From positions 1 through 49,295 of the forward strand of contig OMIW01000040.1 in NCBI GenBank assembly GCA_900299205.1: a stretch of 49,295 nt of DNA, written 5' to 3'. Positions 29,029 through 37,555 of the stretch are shown in pieces (the first letter of the stretch is position 1; each line of letters begins with the position of its first letter). The translations under genes and the position numbers were made by a program. Below the pieces are notes generated by a model that was not told the DNA's origin, did not search any database, and saw only the letters and a program-made list of their open reading frames with translations. This DNA is from Pseudomonadota bacterium (GTDB lineage Bacteria > Bdellovibrionota_C > UBA2361 > OMIW01).

Positions 29029-29884
29029 GAGCGCAGGGATGGACCTTAGTAGGGGTCAGCGGCCCATCGGTGCGATTTTTCTTCTTTGCCTTTTGTTCGT
29101 CCTGAGTATTGGGCGCACCGCTGCCTCATACGCGCTTGAGGACCCGAAGACCGGACTTCAAGACGTTGGCATCGAGTCGAAGCTGGGTCAGCGGGTCGAT
29201 CTTGATAGGCCCTTTTTTGACGAGCGCGGAAATCAAACAACGCTTCGAGAGTTTGTGCGGGGGGACGTTCCCCTCATTATTACGCCGGTATACTACCGAT
29301 GTCCCCGGATCTGCGGACTTCTTTTTGAAGGGGTGTCGCGTTTACTGAGCGAGCTTGAGCTAGAGCCCGGCTCCCAGTATCGGGTGGTATCAGTAAGCTT
29401 TAATCCAGCAGAAAAGCCGGAGGTAGCCGCGAAAAAGGCGGCACAATATCGGGGTAAAACCGAGAAAAAGGACCTTTCTCCGGAGAGTTGGGCTTTCCTC
29501 ACGGGACCTGAGAGTTCCAGCTTTCCGCTGATGAAGGAGCTCGGGTTCAAGTTTGCCCCTGATGCCGAGGAATTTGCCCACAGTCCCGTGATTGTGATAC
29601 TTACCCCAGACGGAGAAGTGTCTCAGTACTACACCGACATTCAGTTTTCTCCGTGGGATGTGCGCCTTTCGCTCGTTGAGGCTTCGAAGGGCCGCATCGG
29701 CTCGCCGGTCGATCACATCCTTCTCTTTTGTTTCCGTTTCGACCCGACAAAAGGGCGGTATTCTTGGGCTGCATTTAACTTTTTGCGGTTCGGGACTATC
29801 CTCTGTGTGTTACTCTGCGGGCTGTTCGTCGTGCGTCAGGTGCGACGGGGCCAAAGGGGGGGGGCACGCGAAGGCGGGTCGTAG
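29018..29884 (+). CDS. SCO1/SenC-type copper chaperone for cytochrome c oxidase
   Basis: It delivers copper to the CuA centre of oxidase subunit II. The 288-residue protein has an N-terminal signal/anchor segment (IGAIFLLCLLFVLSIGRTAA), a thioredoxin-like domain with the metal-binding YRCPRICGLL (C-x3-C, about residue 95), and the later His in EFAHSPVIVIL. These are the three copper ligands of SCO proteins. A second transmembrane helix is near the C-terminus (FGTILCVLLCGLFVV). ATG 29018 lies inside the methyltransferase end, with AGGGAG just upstream. The position immediately before coxB fits its role. A G9 tract lies near the 3' end (29856-29864). Confidence 0.93.
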   Translation: MTAKSAGMDLSRGQRPIGAIFLLCLLFVLSIGRTAASYALEDPKTGLQDVGIESKLGQRVDLDRPFFDERGNQTTLREFVRGDVPLIITPVYYRCPRICGLLFEGVSRLLSELELEPGSQYRVVSVSFNPAEKPEVAAKKAAQYRGKTEKKDLSPESWAFLTGPESSSFPLMKELGFKFAPDAEEFAHSPVIVILTPDGEVSQYYTDIQFSPWDVRLSLVEASKGRIGSPVDHILLFCFRFDPTKGRYSWAAFNFLRFGTILCVLLCGLFVVRQVRRGQRGGAREGGS

Positions 29885-29988
29885 CGGAGAGATTCGTGAT
29901 GAGAGCACGAGAGGGCTACCTCTTCCAGGACGGGTCTTATTTTAGCTTTTTTAGCCAACGAGTTTTAGTCAACGAAGAAGATTGAAGC

Positions 29989-31263
29989 ATGTTTCGTTAT
30001 CTTCCCGAGCAGGCATCAGATTTTGCTCACTCAGTTGATAGTATCAACAACCTCATCACCGATATTAGCGTTTTTTTCACCGTCCTTATCGTCGGTGCGA
30101 TGATCTATTTCGGAATCCGGTATCGACGGCGAGGAGGGGTGGACCATGCGACTCCTCGAATTGAGGGGAGTCATTTTCTCGAGGTGATTTGGACGGTGGT
30201 GCCGACGATCATTTGCATCGTCGTCGCGGTCTATGGCGTCTATGGATTTCGGGTCATGCGGGAGGTTCCTGCCGGTGCTATCGAAATAAACGTCACAGGG
30301 CGTCAATGGGCATGGAACTTTACCTATCCTTCGGGGAAGAAGACGGTCGATGAGTTCGTTGTTCCTGTCGGAAAGCCGATAAAGCTGGTTATAACGTCAG
30401 AAGATGTCCTTCATAGCTTCTTTGTCCCAGCGATGCGGACCAAAGTTGATGCGGTTCCCGGACAGTACACCTATCAGTGGTTTCGACCTATAAAGACGGG
30501 GGATTTTCAGGTATTTTGCACGGAGTACTGCGGGACCAAGCACTCAGCGATGTTAGCGAAGCTTCGGGTTGTTAGTGAAGCGGAGTTTGCACGATGGGAA
30601 GCCGACAAGGGGCGAGCGCTTTCTCCCGCGGAGCAGGGGGAGGCTCTTGTGAAATTGAACGCTTGTGGTTCGTGTCACAGTGTCGACGGGTCGGCGGTTG
30701 TAGGTCCTACGTTTTTGAAGCTCTACGGACGAAAGGGTGAGTTTTCAGATGGCCAGCAGTACACCGCGGATGAAAACTACATCAAGGAATCGATTCTGAA
30801 CCCTCAGGCGCATGTGGTGAAGGGTTATCCAAACCCATCGCCGATGCCCGCGTTTGAGGGAAAACTTTCAGACGAAGACATAACCAATATCATCCAGTAC
30901 ATAAAGTCCCTTAGCGAGGCTCCCAAGGTGGTTGTCGCTAAGAAGCAGGAGGACCTCACTACGATGGCTCCTGCGGACCGAGGGAAGAAGTACTATCAGG
31001 AAAAGCTCTGTATAGGATGTCATAGCCTTGATGGCTCGCGAGTTGTCGGCCCATCGTTTAAGGGGTTGTACGGCAAAGCAGGCAAGTTCACCGATGGTGG
31101 GTCTTATGTGGCAGATGATGCCTACATCACTGAATCGATACTCAAGCCGAACGCCCACGTCGTTGAAGGGTATCCAGCCCCCTCACCGATGCCGGCGTAC
31201 GAGGGCCAGCTCTCTGAGGAGCAGGTGAAAGATATTATCGAGTTCATGAAAACGTTGAAGTAA
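29989..31263 (+). CDS. coxB: Cytochrome c oxidase subunit II with two fused cytochrome c domains (caa3-type)
   Basis: This is the electron-entry subunit of the terminal oxidase. Two N-terminal membrane helices (about 25-45 and 67-88) precede the CuA domain, which contains VLHSFFVPAMR and the full ligand set CTEYCGTKHSAM (C-x3-C-x3-H-x2-M, about residue 177-188). Two c-type haem domains follow: CGSCHS (about 224) with methionine ligand in NPSPMPAFEG, and CIGCHS (about 341) with APSPMPAYEG. The two domains are clearly an internal duplication (VVGPTFLKLYG/VVGPSFKGLYG). Most caa3 oxidases have one such domain, so two is less usual. It is first of the coxBACD cluster; AGAAGATTGAAGC precedes the start. 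Confidence 0.96.
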   Translation: MFRYLPEQASDFAHSVDSINNLITDISVFFTVLIVGAMIYFGIRYRRRGGVDHATPRIEGSHFLEVIWTVVPTIICIVVAVYGVYGFRVMREVPAGAIEINVTGRQWAWNFTYPSGKKTVDEFVVPVGKPIKLVITSEDVLHSFFVPAMRTKVDAVPGQYTYQWFRPIKTGDFQVFCTEYCGTKHSAMLAKLRVVSEAEFARWEADKGRALSPAEQGEALVKLNACGSCHSVDGSAVVGPTFLKLYGRKGEFSDGQQYTADENYIKESILNPQAHVVKGYPNPSPMPAFEGKLSDEDITNIIQYIKSLSEAPKVVVAKKQEDLTTMAPADRGKKYYQEKLCIGCHSLDGSRVVGPSFKGLYGKAGKFTDGGSYVADDAYITESILKPNAHVVEGYPAPSPMPAYEGQLSEEQVKDIIEFMKTLK

Positions 31264-31302
31264 GACCGATATGAATCGGGCAGTTTACGGAGATGACAGA
31301 CG

Positions 31303-32928
31303 ATGAGTGCCTCAAGCACCACAGCGATAGCGGGATCAGAGACGAATTACCTCAACTGTGAGAGGGGAATTTGGTCGTGGTTGACGACGGTTGATCACAA
31401 GCGGATAGCTTTGATGTACCTGTACACCCTGACCCTCTTTTTCTTCGTTGGGGGTATAGCGGCGCTCGCGGTCCGTACCGAGCTGGCGTTCCCCGGTGGT
31501 CAGATCATGTCGGCCGACACCTACAACCGGTGGTTCACAGCCCACGGGGTGATCATGATCTTTCTTTTCATCGTCCCGGGCATTCCGGCGGTGATGGGGA
31601 ACTTCCTGCTTCCCTTGATGATTGGCGCTTACGATGTCGCGTTTCCGAAGCTGAATCTTCTCAGTTTGTACGTCTATTGGCTCGGTGCCGCGATGGCGCT
31701 GGTGTCATTGGGAATTCATCCAGTTGATACGGGCTGGACCTTCTATGGTCCGTATAGCATTAAGACAGGCAGTGCGGTTGTCTGGATGACCGGCGCAGCT
31801 TTTGTCCTCGGCTTTTCTTCGATCCTGACAGGGCTAAACTTCATCGTCACCATCCACAAACTCCGATGTCCAGGGATGACTTGGTGGAGATTGCCGGTGT
31901 TTGTTTGGGCACTCTATGCAACCTCGGCTATCCAGGTGCTTGCCACCCCGGTAGTTGGGATGACCCTTATGCTTCTCATCTTCGAGAGAGCTTTTGGGGT
32001 CGGCGTATTCAACCCTGCATTGGGTGGCGATCCCGTTCTTTTTGAGCACTTTTTCTGGTTCTACTCGCATCCGGTTGTTTACATCATGGTGTTGCCTGCA
32101 TTTGGCGTCATCGGGGAGATTATTCCCGTGTTCTCACGGAAGCCGCTCTTTGGATACCGGGCCGTCGTTGTTTCATCAATGGGAATCGCACTGGTCGGAT
32201 TTGTTGTTTGGGCCCACCACATGCTCGTGTCCGGCATATCAGATTTCTCGGCTCAGTTTTTCTCGATAGTAACCTTCCTCGTGGCGATACCAACGGCGGT
32301 AAAGGTATTTAACTGGGTGAGCACGATGTACAAGGGGTCGATTACCTTCTCGACTCCCATGTTGTACGCGATGGCGTTCGTGTTCCTCTTTATGATTGCG
32401 GGGACGACCGGAATTTATCTCGCGACGCTCGCGGTGGATGTCTTCTATCACGATACCTACTTCGTGGTCGCTCACTTTCACTACACGATTCAGGGCGGTG
32501 CAGTTATCGGATTGATAGCGGCTCTTCACTACTGGTTCCCAAAGATGTTCGGGAAGATGTATAACGATCTGATTGCTAGAGCAGCCTGGTTCCTGATTAT
32601 CTTGGGCTTTAATCTAACCTTCCTTCCGCAATTTGTCCTCGGGATGCAGGGGATGCCCCGACGCTACTATGATTATTTGCCGCAATTTGCCGATCTTCAT
32701 CTTGCTTCTACCATCGGGGCGTACATAAATGCATTTGGGTATAGTTTGGCTCTGCTGAATCTCTTCTGGGCGATGGCCGTAAGTAAGAAGAAAGCGCCGA
32801 GCAATCCTTATGATGCATTGGGTCTCGAGTGGCGGACTCAGTCTCCTCCCATTAAGGATAATTTTGAAACCATACCGACGGTTGACGATACACCGTATGC
32901 GTATGGGACTCCGGTGGCCTCCCACTGA
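31303..32928 (+). CDS. coxA: Cytochrome c oxidase subunit I, A2-type haem-copper oxidase
   Basis: The catalytic subunit with haems a/a3 and CuB that reduces O2 and pumps protons. It has 541 residues with 12 predicted membrane helices. The TAHGVIMIF, MGNFLLPLMIGAYDVAFPKLN (with the D-channel Asp) and HDTYFVVAHFHY haem-ligand regions are all present. The CuB/tyrosine segment reads WFYSHPVVYIM: the His-x3-Tyr pair is there, but the usual Glu of HPEVY is replaced and the preceding residues are Tyr-Ser. This is the defining feature of subfamily A2, as in Thermus caa3. ATG 31303 has GGAGATGACAGACG upstream. Confidence 0.97.
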   Translation: MSASSTTAIAGSETNYLNCERGIWSWLTTVDHKRIALMYLYTLTLFFFVGGIAALAVRTELAFPGGQIMSADTYNRWFTAHGVIMIFLFIVPGIPAVMGNFLLPLMIGAYDVAFPKLNLLSLYVYWLGAAMALVSLGIHPVDTGWTFYGPYSIKTGSAVVWMTGAAFVLGFSSILTGLNFIVTIHKLRCPGMTWWRLPVFVWALYATSAIQVLATPVVGMTLMLLIFERAFGVGVFNPALGGDPVLFEHFFWFYSHPVVYIMVLPAFGVIGEIIPVFSRKPLFGYRAVVVSSMGIALVGFVVWAHHMLVSGISDFSAQFFSIVTFLVAIPTAVKVFNWVSTMYKGSITFSTPMLYAMAFVFLFMIAGTTGIYLATLAVDVFYHDTYFVVAHFHYTIQGGAVIGLIAALHYWFPKMFGKMYNDLIARAAWFLIILGFNLTFLPQFVLGMQGMPRRYYDYLPQFADLHLASTIGAYINAFGYSLALLNLFWAMAVSKKKAPSNPYDALGLEWRTQSPPIKDNFETIPTVDDTPYAYGTPVASH

Positions 32929-33006
32929 CGAAGTAAGAAACAAAACTCGGTCAGGAGAGGCGATGCTCTCCTGGACCATTGAAATCGAAAGACGGGATAC
33001 ACACGT

Positions 33007-33654
33007 ATGAGTCACGGCGAACACGCGCATACCCTCGATGATCCTCAGGGCCCTCCTCATATCCATCATATGGATCCCCCGACGGCCTATCATGCAGCAA
33101 AGTTTGGTATGTGGTTGTTTTTGGCGACAGAATTACTGCTGTTTGGCGTTATGTTTGCCGCATTCGCAGTATTTCGCTGGAAGTACTTTCATGAATTTCA
33201 TGAGGCGAGCTCCCACCTTAATTGGAAATTGGGAGCCTTGAATACGGCTGTGTTATTGATATCGAGCTATTATGCAGCTATCGCGGTCGACCACGCTCAG
33301 CACGGCCGAAATAAGCAGGTGCTCAAGAGTCTCCTCATAACTATTGGGTGTGCCGTTGGCTTTCTGATTATTAAAACTATCGAATACTCGGAAAAGTATC
33401 ATCACGGGTATTTCATCGGTGGTGAAAACTTTCATGAGTTTAAGACATTTCTCCCCCTGTACTTTTGTATGACAGGGATCCATGCCCTTCACGTCATCAT
33501 TGGTATGGGACTTCTCGGTTGGGTGGCGACCCTAGCAGCGAAGAATAGATTTTCATCCCGCTATTACACTCCGGTTGAGGTCGGTGCCCTCTATTGGCAC
33601 CTTGTTGACCTTATCTGGATCTATCTGTTCCCGTTGCTTTACTTAGTAGGTTAA
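33007..33654 (+). CDS. coxC: Cytochrome c oxidase subunit III
   Basis: A 215-residue integral membrane subunit with about five helices (e.g. [51 protein letters not shown]-like region [35 protein letters not shown]). The motif [17 protein letters not shown] is characteristic of the family. The N-terminus is His-rich ([21 protein letters not shown]). The role is structural, stabilising subunit I. It follows coxA after 78 bases and precedes subunit IV in the same direction. Confidence 0.96.
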   Translation: MSHGEHAHTLDDPQGPPHIHHMDPPTAYHAAKFGMWLFLATELLLFGVMFAAFAVFRWKYFHEFHEASSHLNWKLGALNTAVLLISSYYAAIAVDHAQHGRNKQVLKSLLITIGCAVGFLIIKTIEYSEKYHHGYFIGGENFHEFKTFLPLYFCMTGIHALHVIIGMGLLGWVATLAAKNRFSSRYYTPVEVGALYWHLVDLIWIYLFPLLYLVG

Positions 33655-33702
33655 CGACAGATCCATCGATCTTTCAGGTAACGTATCTTAGAGGATAACG
33701 AT

Positions 33703-34110
33703 ATGGGCCATTCATCTGGATCCGACATTCACGGCGAGCTTGGGCATGTGCTTCCCCTGAAGACATATAAGACCGTTCTTGGTGCGCTCCTCATCCTGAC
33801 TATTATTACAGTTGCGGTGTCTCGGGTTGACTTTGGGACCATGAATCTTGTCGTTGCGATGGTTGTCGCCTCAATTAAAGCGGTGCTTGTGGCACTCTTT
33901 TTCATGCACCTTAAGTACGAAAGTCCTATTACCTGGCTCTACGCGGGTATTCCTGTTTTTCTACTTGGTCTTTTGATCGGCGGGGTTTTTATCGACGATC
34001 CGCTGCGGGTTGATCCGAAGAACGCGACGGTATCGGTTGCAGAGGTCGGTACGTCGAAGGCTTCGGCAAGGGACCACGCAGGAGATCATCACGGTGCTAA
34101 CCATCACTAA
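33703..34110 (+). CDS. Cytochrome c oxidase subunit IV (prokaryotic type)
   Basis: A 135-residue protein with three membrane helices (TVLGALLILTIITVAV; LVVAMVVASIKAVLVALFFMHL; WLYAGIPVFLLGLLIGGVF). The 'IKAVLVALFFMHLK' segment is the signature of the prokaryotic COX4 family. The N- and C-termini are rich in His (GHSSGSDIHGELGH; DHAGDHHGANHH). It closes the oxidase cluster; AGAGGATAACGAT gives a good ribosome binding site. No haem O/A synthase or assembly factor other than SCO is in the window. Confidence 0.93.
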   Translation: MGHSSGSDIHGELGHVLPLKTYKTVLGALLILTIITVAVSRVDFGTMNLVVAMVVASIKAVLVALFFMHLKYESPITWLYAGIPVFLLGLLIGGVFIDDPLRVDPKNATVSVAEVGTSKASARDHAGDHHGANHH

Positions 34111-34116
34111 TCGGTG

Positions 34117-34138
34117 AAGGGGAACTGACCTTTCCCTT
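34117..34138. terminator. Hairpin between convergent cox cluster and yfcE-like gene
   Basis: AAGGGGAA (34117-34124), loop ctgacc, TTTCCCTT (34131-34138) forms an 8-bp stem with one G-U pair. It fits the short gap between the two convergent coding regions and touches the stop codon of the phosphodiesterase gene. It is probably a shared terminator, although only short T-runs follow. Confidence 0.45.
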
Positions 34139-34637
34139 ATTCCTCATGGTCGACGCGGTGAATTGTGAGAGTACCGTCAGGAAGGTCGAGGGTTGCAAAG
34201 GTGTAACGCTCCGCTTTTGATAATGCGCCGGGATTCACAATCCGAGTGGTTCCAATAATATCGGAATCATGGACGTGGGTGTGTCCGTGAAACACATAGT
34301 CATATACTCCTGAGAGCGCCATCTCTTGAATTAGGTGGCCATGGTGCCCGTGACACACGTAGATCGTCGCCCCCTTAACCTGGAGCTCCCGTTCATCCTC
34401 AATAGGCTCCATTCTCAGCTCTTTCGCTTTTTCTTGCAGGAGGTTTCTGTCTCGGTCGCAATTCCCGAACACTGCCAGTAATGGCAATCCGGCGAACAGC
34501 TCAAGCGTTGCGGGGGAGGTAATATCGCCGCAATGCAGCACTGCATACGGGTTCATCTCCTTTATCATAGAAACGGCCCGTCGGACGGGAGCGCTGTTGT
34601 CGTGGGTATCGGAGATGATGGCGATCCGGCTGGTCAT
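34137..34637 (-). CDS. YfcE/MJ0936-type metallophosphodiesterase
   Basis: A 166-residue calcineurin-like phosphoesterase. All metal-binding motifs are visible: ISDTHDN at the start, LHCGDIT, FGNCDRD, VCHGHHGH and the terminal HGHTHVHD. This is the single-domain YfcE/MJ0936 family, cytosolic, with an uncertain natural substrate. The start at 34637 has a near-perfect ribosome binding site (AAGGAGGTAACCTTT). murJ ends only 5 bases upstream, so the two are co-transcribed. Confidence 0.93.
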   Translation of the reverse strand: MTSRIAIISDTHDNSAPVRRAVSMIKEMNPYAVLHCGDITSPATLELFAGLPLLAVFGNCDRDRNLLQEKAKELRMEPIEDERELQVKGATIYVCHGHHGHLIQEMALSGVYDYVFHGHTHVHDSDIIGTTRIVNPGALSKAERYTFATLDLPDGTLTIHRVDHEE

Positions 34638-34642
34638 AAAGG

Positions 34643-36247
34643 TTACCTCCTTGGACTACGACGGGAAGAGATGAAGTGGGACGATGTGGCGATAAGTTGC
34701 TCCAGACGGAATCGACGAATGAGGGATGATGCCTCGGGGGTCTTCATCACGAGGGTGCCACACATAAATATCCCCCCAAACATCGGCAAGATAAAAATCG
34801 CCGCAACAATCGGGTGAAACTCAGAGATCCAACCCTTCGTGATAAAACAGAGAACACCGCTGGCCAGGGCGCTGATCGTAACTACCGACAGAAACCCTCT
34901 TTCAATCCGGGGGGCGATTCCTAGCTTCCGACGGAGATGATTTTTTAGCAAGGAATACTCGAGCCATCCCGCACATCCACTTGCTCCTGAGAGACCAACA
35001 GCACCCCAAAGGGGGTTAAGCCCCAGCACCGAGGGAAGGGATGTTGCGCATATATATCCGGCTGCTGAGGCAAAGGTTACCCGGACCATCGCGAACCGAA
35101 GAGGGGTTCTTGGATCACGAAGGGCATAAAGGGCAGATGAGAGGAGGCGAGCCTGGGTCCCCGCTAGGAGACCGATGGTTGAGCCGCAGAGAATGTACCA
35201 GACATACCTGACACTCTCTTCGGAAAAAGCCCCCGTTTGGTAGATTGCACCGGCGATGATGTCACCCAAGAAGAGAAAGGCTACGATGGTGGGAATAATG
35301 GTAAAGCAGAGCTGTCGACAGCCGTTTTTGAGGCGAGCTTCGATCTCATGAGAGGCTGATTCGGTGATGCGCGAGAGCTCGGGTAGCTCTGAAGCTGCGA
35401 TTGACATCCCAAAAAGGCTCACAGGGAGCGTGTAAATTAATTGAGCGTTGGTTAGTCCAGTGATCGCTCCAGTGGGGAGTAAGCTCGCGATAATCTGGTC
35501 AATATATGCGCTCACCTGTCCGACTCCACGCACTCCGGCAGTCGGGATGAAATTCTTGATGACGGTTCTTACCTCGGGCAGGGAGCGGTCAAAGCGAGGT
35601 CTCGTTGATCCCATCAAGCGAATCACTGCAGGGAGCTGAATCAAAACCTGGGCGAGGCTGCCAATAACGGAACCCCACGCTGCAAACACCGCGAGCTGGG
35701 CTTCCGGTTGATACATACCTACGATCAGTGCTCCGATGATAGCGAGGTTCCATATCACTGGCGCGCTGTACGAGAGAAAGAACTTTCGGTGGGAATTTAA
35801 AACTCCAAGGCACCACGCAGAAAGCACAAGAATGCCCGCTCCCGGGAAAAAAATCCGCACCAGTGCGATCGTTAATTCCCGCTTCGCTCCGATAAATCCA
35901 GGAGCAATAACAGAAATAAGCAGAGGAGTAAGAGCAATTCCGAGCGCTACCAGAATCCCAATGACAAGAGCCAGAATCCCAAGAATAGCGCGAGCCGTTT
36001 CATTCGCTTTGTTCGTCTCACCGTCAGCAATGAGGCGAGCATATACTGGTATAAAGGAGCCTGAGAGCGCACCTTCACCAAAAAGGTTCTGGAGGAGATT
36101 TGGTATTTTGAAGGCAGCGTAAAATGCGTCAGCTGCATCAGAGTGGCCGCCGAAGAAGTGATTAAGGGTCCGCTGTCTTAGAAAGCCGACGAGGCGACTC
36201 GCGAGAATCCCGGCACCTACAAAAAAGGCATGGCCCGACCTGGTCAT
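34643..36247 (-). CDS. murJ: Lipid II flippase MurJ
   Basis: MurJ flips the peptidoglycan precursor lipid II across the inner membrane. It has 534 residues with about 14 membrane helices. The N-terminal signature GAGILASRLVGFLRQRTLNHFFGGHSDAADAFYAAFKIPNLL... and GEGALSGSFIPVYARL are typical of MurJ/MviN. Later segments (RPRF DRSLPEVRTVIKNFIPTAG; YALRDPRTPLRFAMVRV) also match. Ribosome binding site GGGAGCTCCTTC lies before ATG 36247. It shares an operon with the phosphodiesterase downstream; upstream is a small membrane protein gene. Confidence 0.96.
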   Translation of the reverse strand: MTRSGHAFFVGAGILASRLVGFLRQRTLNHFFGGHSDAADAFYAAFKIPNLLQNLFGEGALSGSFIPVYARLIADGETNKANETARAILGILALVIGILVALGIALTPLLISVIAPGFIGAKRELTIALVRIFFPGAGILVLSAWCLGVLNSHRKFFLSYSAPVIWNLAIIGALIVGMYQPEAQLAVFAAWGSVIGSLAQVLIQLPAVIRLMGSTRPRFDRSLPEVRTVIKNFIPTAGVRGVGQVSAYIDQIIASLLPTGAITGLTNAQLIYTLPVSLFGMSIAASELPELSRITESASHEIEARLKNGCRQLCFTIIPTIVAFLFLGDIIAGAIYQTGAFSEESVRYVWYILCGSTIGLLAGTQARLLSSALYALRDPRTPLRFAMVRVTFASAAGYICATSLPSVLGLNPLWGAVGLSGASGCAGWLEYSLLKNHLRRKLGIAPRIERGFLSVVTISALASGVLCFITKGWISEFHPIVAAIFILPMFGGIFMCGTLVMKTPEASSLIRRFRLEQLIATSSHFISSRRSPRR

Positions 36248-36418
36248 GAAGGAGCTCCCGTTACGGCTCTGTTCGGATCCCCCCGAGCCCTGGTTTACGG
36301 GAAGAGGTCTTGGCTGAGGTTTGGACAGTATCAGGAGCTACACTCGCTCTCACAAGAGCTCTCGAAGTAGAGCAGATGACTGAAGCTTATTTCAGGGCTG
36401 GCTTTTTTTCCAATCCAC

Positions 36419-36763
36419 CTATGTATTTTCTGACCGTATCACAACGAGTATGTGCTTGCCAAACCATGCGAGGAGGCTAATAAAAGCGAACGATCCGATT
36501 ATATCAAAGAGGGCGAATCCTCTGGTTATCAGAACCGAGAGAACAGTGATACAGGACGCAGCCGTTGCAACAAGGAGAAGCTTTGGATAACCAGAGGTAT
36601 TTCGAATGCTGGATTTTACACCAATGAGACCAAGGGGATAAAAAACAAAACCTGATACCAAGGGAATCAGCGGCATCCAGCTTTCCCCATTTGCCAACCC
36701 CCAGGCAAAAGCTAAAACGATGCTTGCGCTACTTACGGCTCTCGTTCGAAGGTCGATATTCAT
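36419..36763 (-). CDS. Small membrane protein of unknown function
   Basis: The ORF extends to 36850, but the first 29 residues lack membrane character. The ATG at 36763 (MNIDLRTRAVSSASIVLAFAWG) gives a compact 114-residue protein; the start is uncertain, since neither has a strong ribosome binding site. Three or four hydrophobic helices are visible (SIVLAFAWGLANG; MPLIPLVSGFVFYPLGLIGV; LLLVATAASCITVLSVLITRGFALFDIIGSFAFISLLAWFG). I do not recognise the family. It is on the same strand as murJ, 171 bases away. Confidence 0.6.
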   Translation of the reverse strand: MNIDLRTRAVSSASIVLAFAWGLANGESWMPLIPLVSGFVFYPLGLIGVKSSIRNTSGYPKLLLVATAASCITVLSVLITRGFALFDIIGSFAFISLLAWFGKHILVVIRSENT

Positions 36764-36897
36764 GAATGCTGCTTTTTCAGAAATTTTCAATATTTCCCTA
36801 TTCCATAAACAGAAGAAATGAGGGACTTCACAATGAAGCTTTTCTTTCATACTTTAAAAACTGCTCTGGTCTTTGTCGATAGATTGTTTGTGGACTC

Positions 36898-36939
36898 TTC
36901 AGCGAAATATTGCGCTGAATCGGGCAGTTGTTCGGAACA
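36898..36939. promoter_or_regulatory. Hairpin and adjacent palindrome upstream of the small secreted protein
   Basis: TTCAGCG (36898-36904) and CGCTGAA (36913-36919) form a 7-bp inverted repeat with an 8-base loop. Ten bases further TGTTC-G-GAACA (36929-36939) is an 11-bp perfect palindrome. They lie between two divergent genes (36419 minus and 37035 plus) where operators are expected. The binding factor is unknown. Confidence 0.35.
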
Positions 36940-37034
36940 CATTTTTGGCGGTATTATGGCACGTTGGGGGGGGCAGCTTCGGACGGCACCTTTCACGTAT
37001 CTGCTTCAAGGTCGGGGTTAAATAAGTTTTGATT

Positions 37035-37478
37035 ATGATGCGAGTCCCTGGGCAGATCAGAATATCGCCAAAAGCGCTCATATCGTTGCCCGTCTTGGCC
37101 ACAATCTTTTTCCCTGATCATTCCGATGCGGTGACTCGCCCGTGCCGGGGATTTGCAGGGGCATCATATACCCGTGAGCGGCTCCTAGCGCTGTGTGGAC
37201 AGCCGGATGAAGTCGTTGAGCAGGAGACAAAGCGGACCTTCCTCTGGCGATATAAAGGTTATCCGTTTGTTGTGGTCGGGTCGGAATCCAGAAATTCTCC
37301 CATTCTTCGGCGACCTCGGGATCTACTCCGAGCAACGCCCTCCAATCCTGATTCGGGTAGCAATAGCAAAGAGGCGGAAAAACAGCATGAAGCCGAAAGG
37401 GGCACAATAGCGAGAGAACCGGTCAGTCAGGAGCTATTTCTCTCTATTCTAAATGAGGCTTCAGCAGTTCCTGATTAG
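37035..37478 (+). CDS. Small secreted protein of unknown function (DUF2845-like)
   Basis: About 147 residues. The track start is a TTG at 37029; ATG 37035 or 37038 is more likely, but no clear ribosome binding site helps. The N-terminus (ISPKALISLPVLATIFFPDHSDA) looks like a signal peptide. The mature part begins with a Cys (TRPCRGFAGASYTRERLLALCGQPDEVVEQETKR), where 'C...LLALCGQPD' recalls the DUF2845 family of small periplasmic proteins; this is weak resemblance. The C-terminus is polar. It stands between divergent and convergent genes, so it is monocistronic. Confidence 0.55.
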   Translation: MMRVPGQIRISPKALISLPVLATIFFPDHSDAVTRPCRGFAGASYTRERLLALCGQPDEVVEQETKRTFLWRYKGYPFVVVGSESRNSPILRRPRDLLRATPSNPDSGSNSKEAEKQHEAERGTIAREPVSQELFLSILNEASAVPD

Positions 37479-37555
37479 GGAAGCCGAAAAAATGAGTTAA
37501 TGTGGCAGATTCAGTTTCTCTCTGCGACCTCTTCTTGTTCTTTCTGATTCCGTCC

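Noticed and set aside
36929-36939. TGTTCGGAACA as an SOS (LexA) box
   Set aside because: The half-sites are in the reverse order and spacing of the known GAAC-N4-GTTC box, and the adjacent genes are not repair genes.
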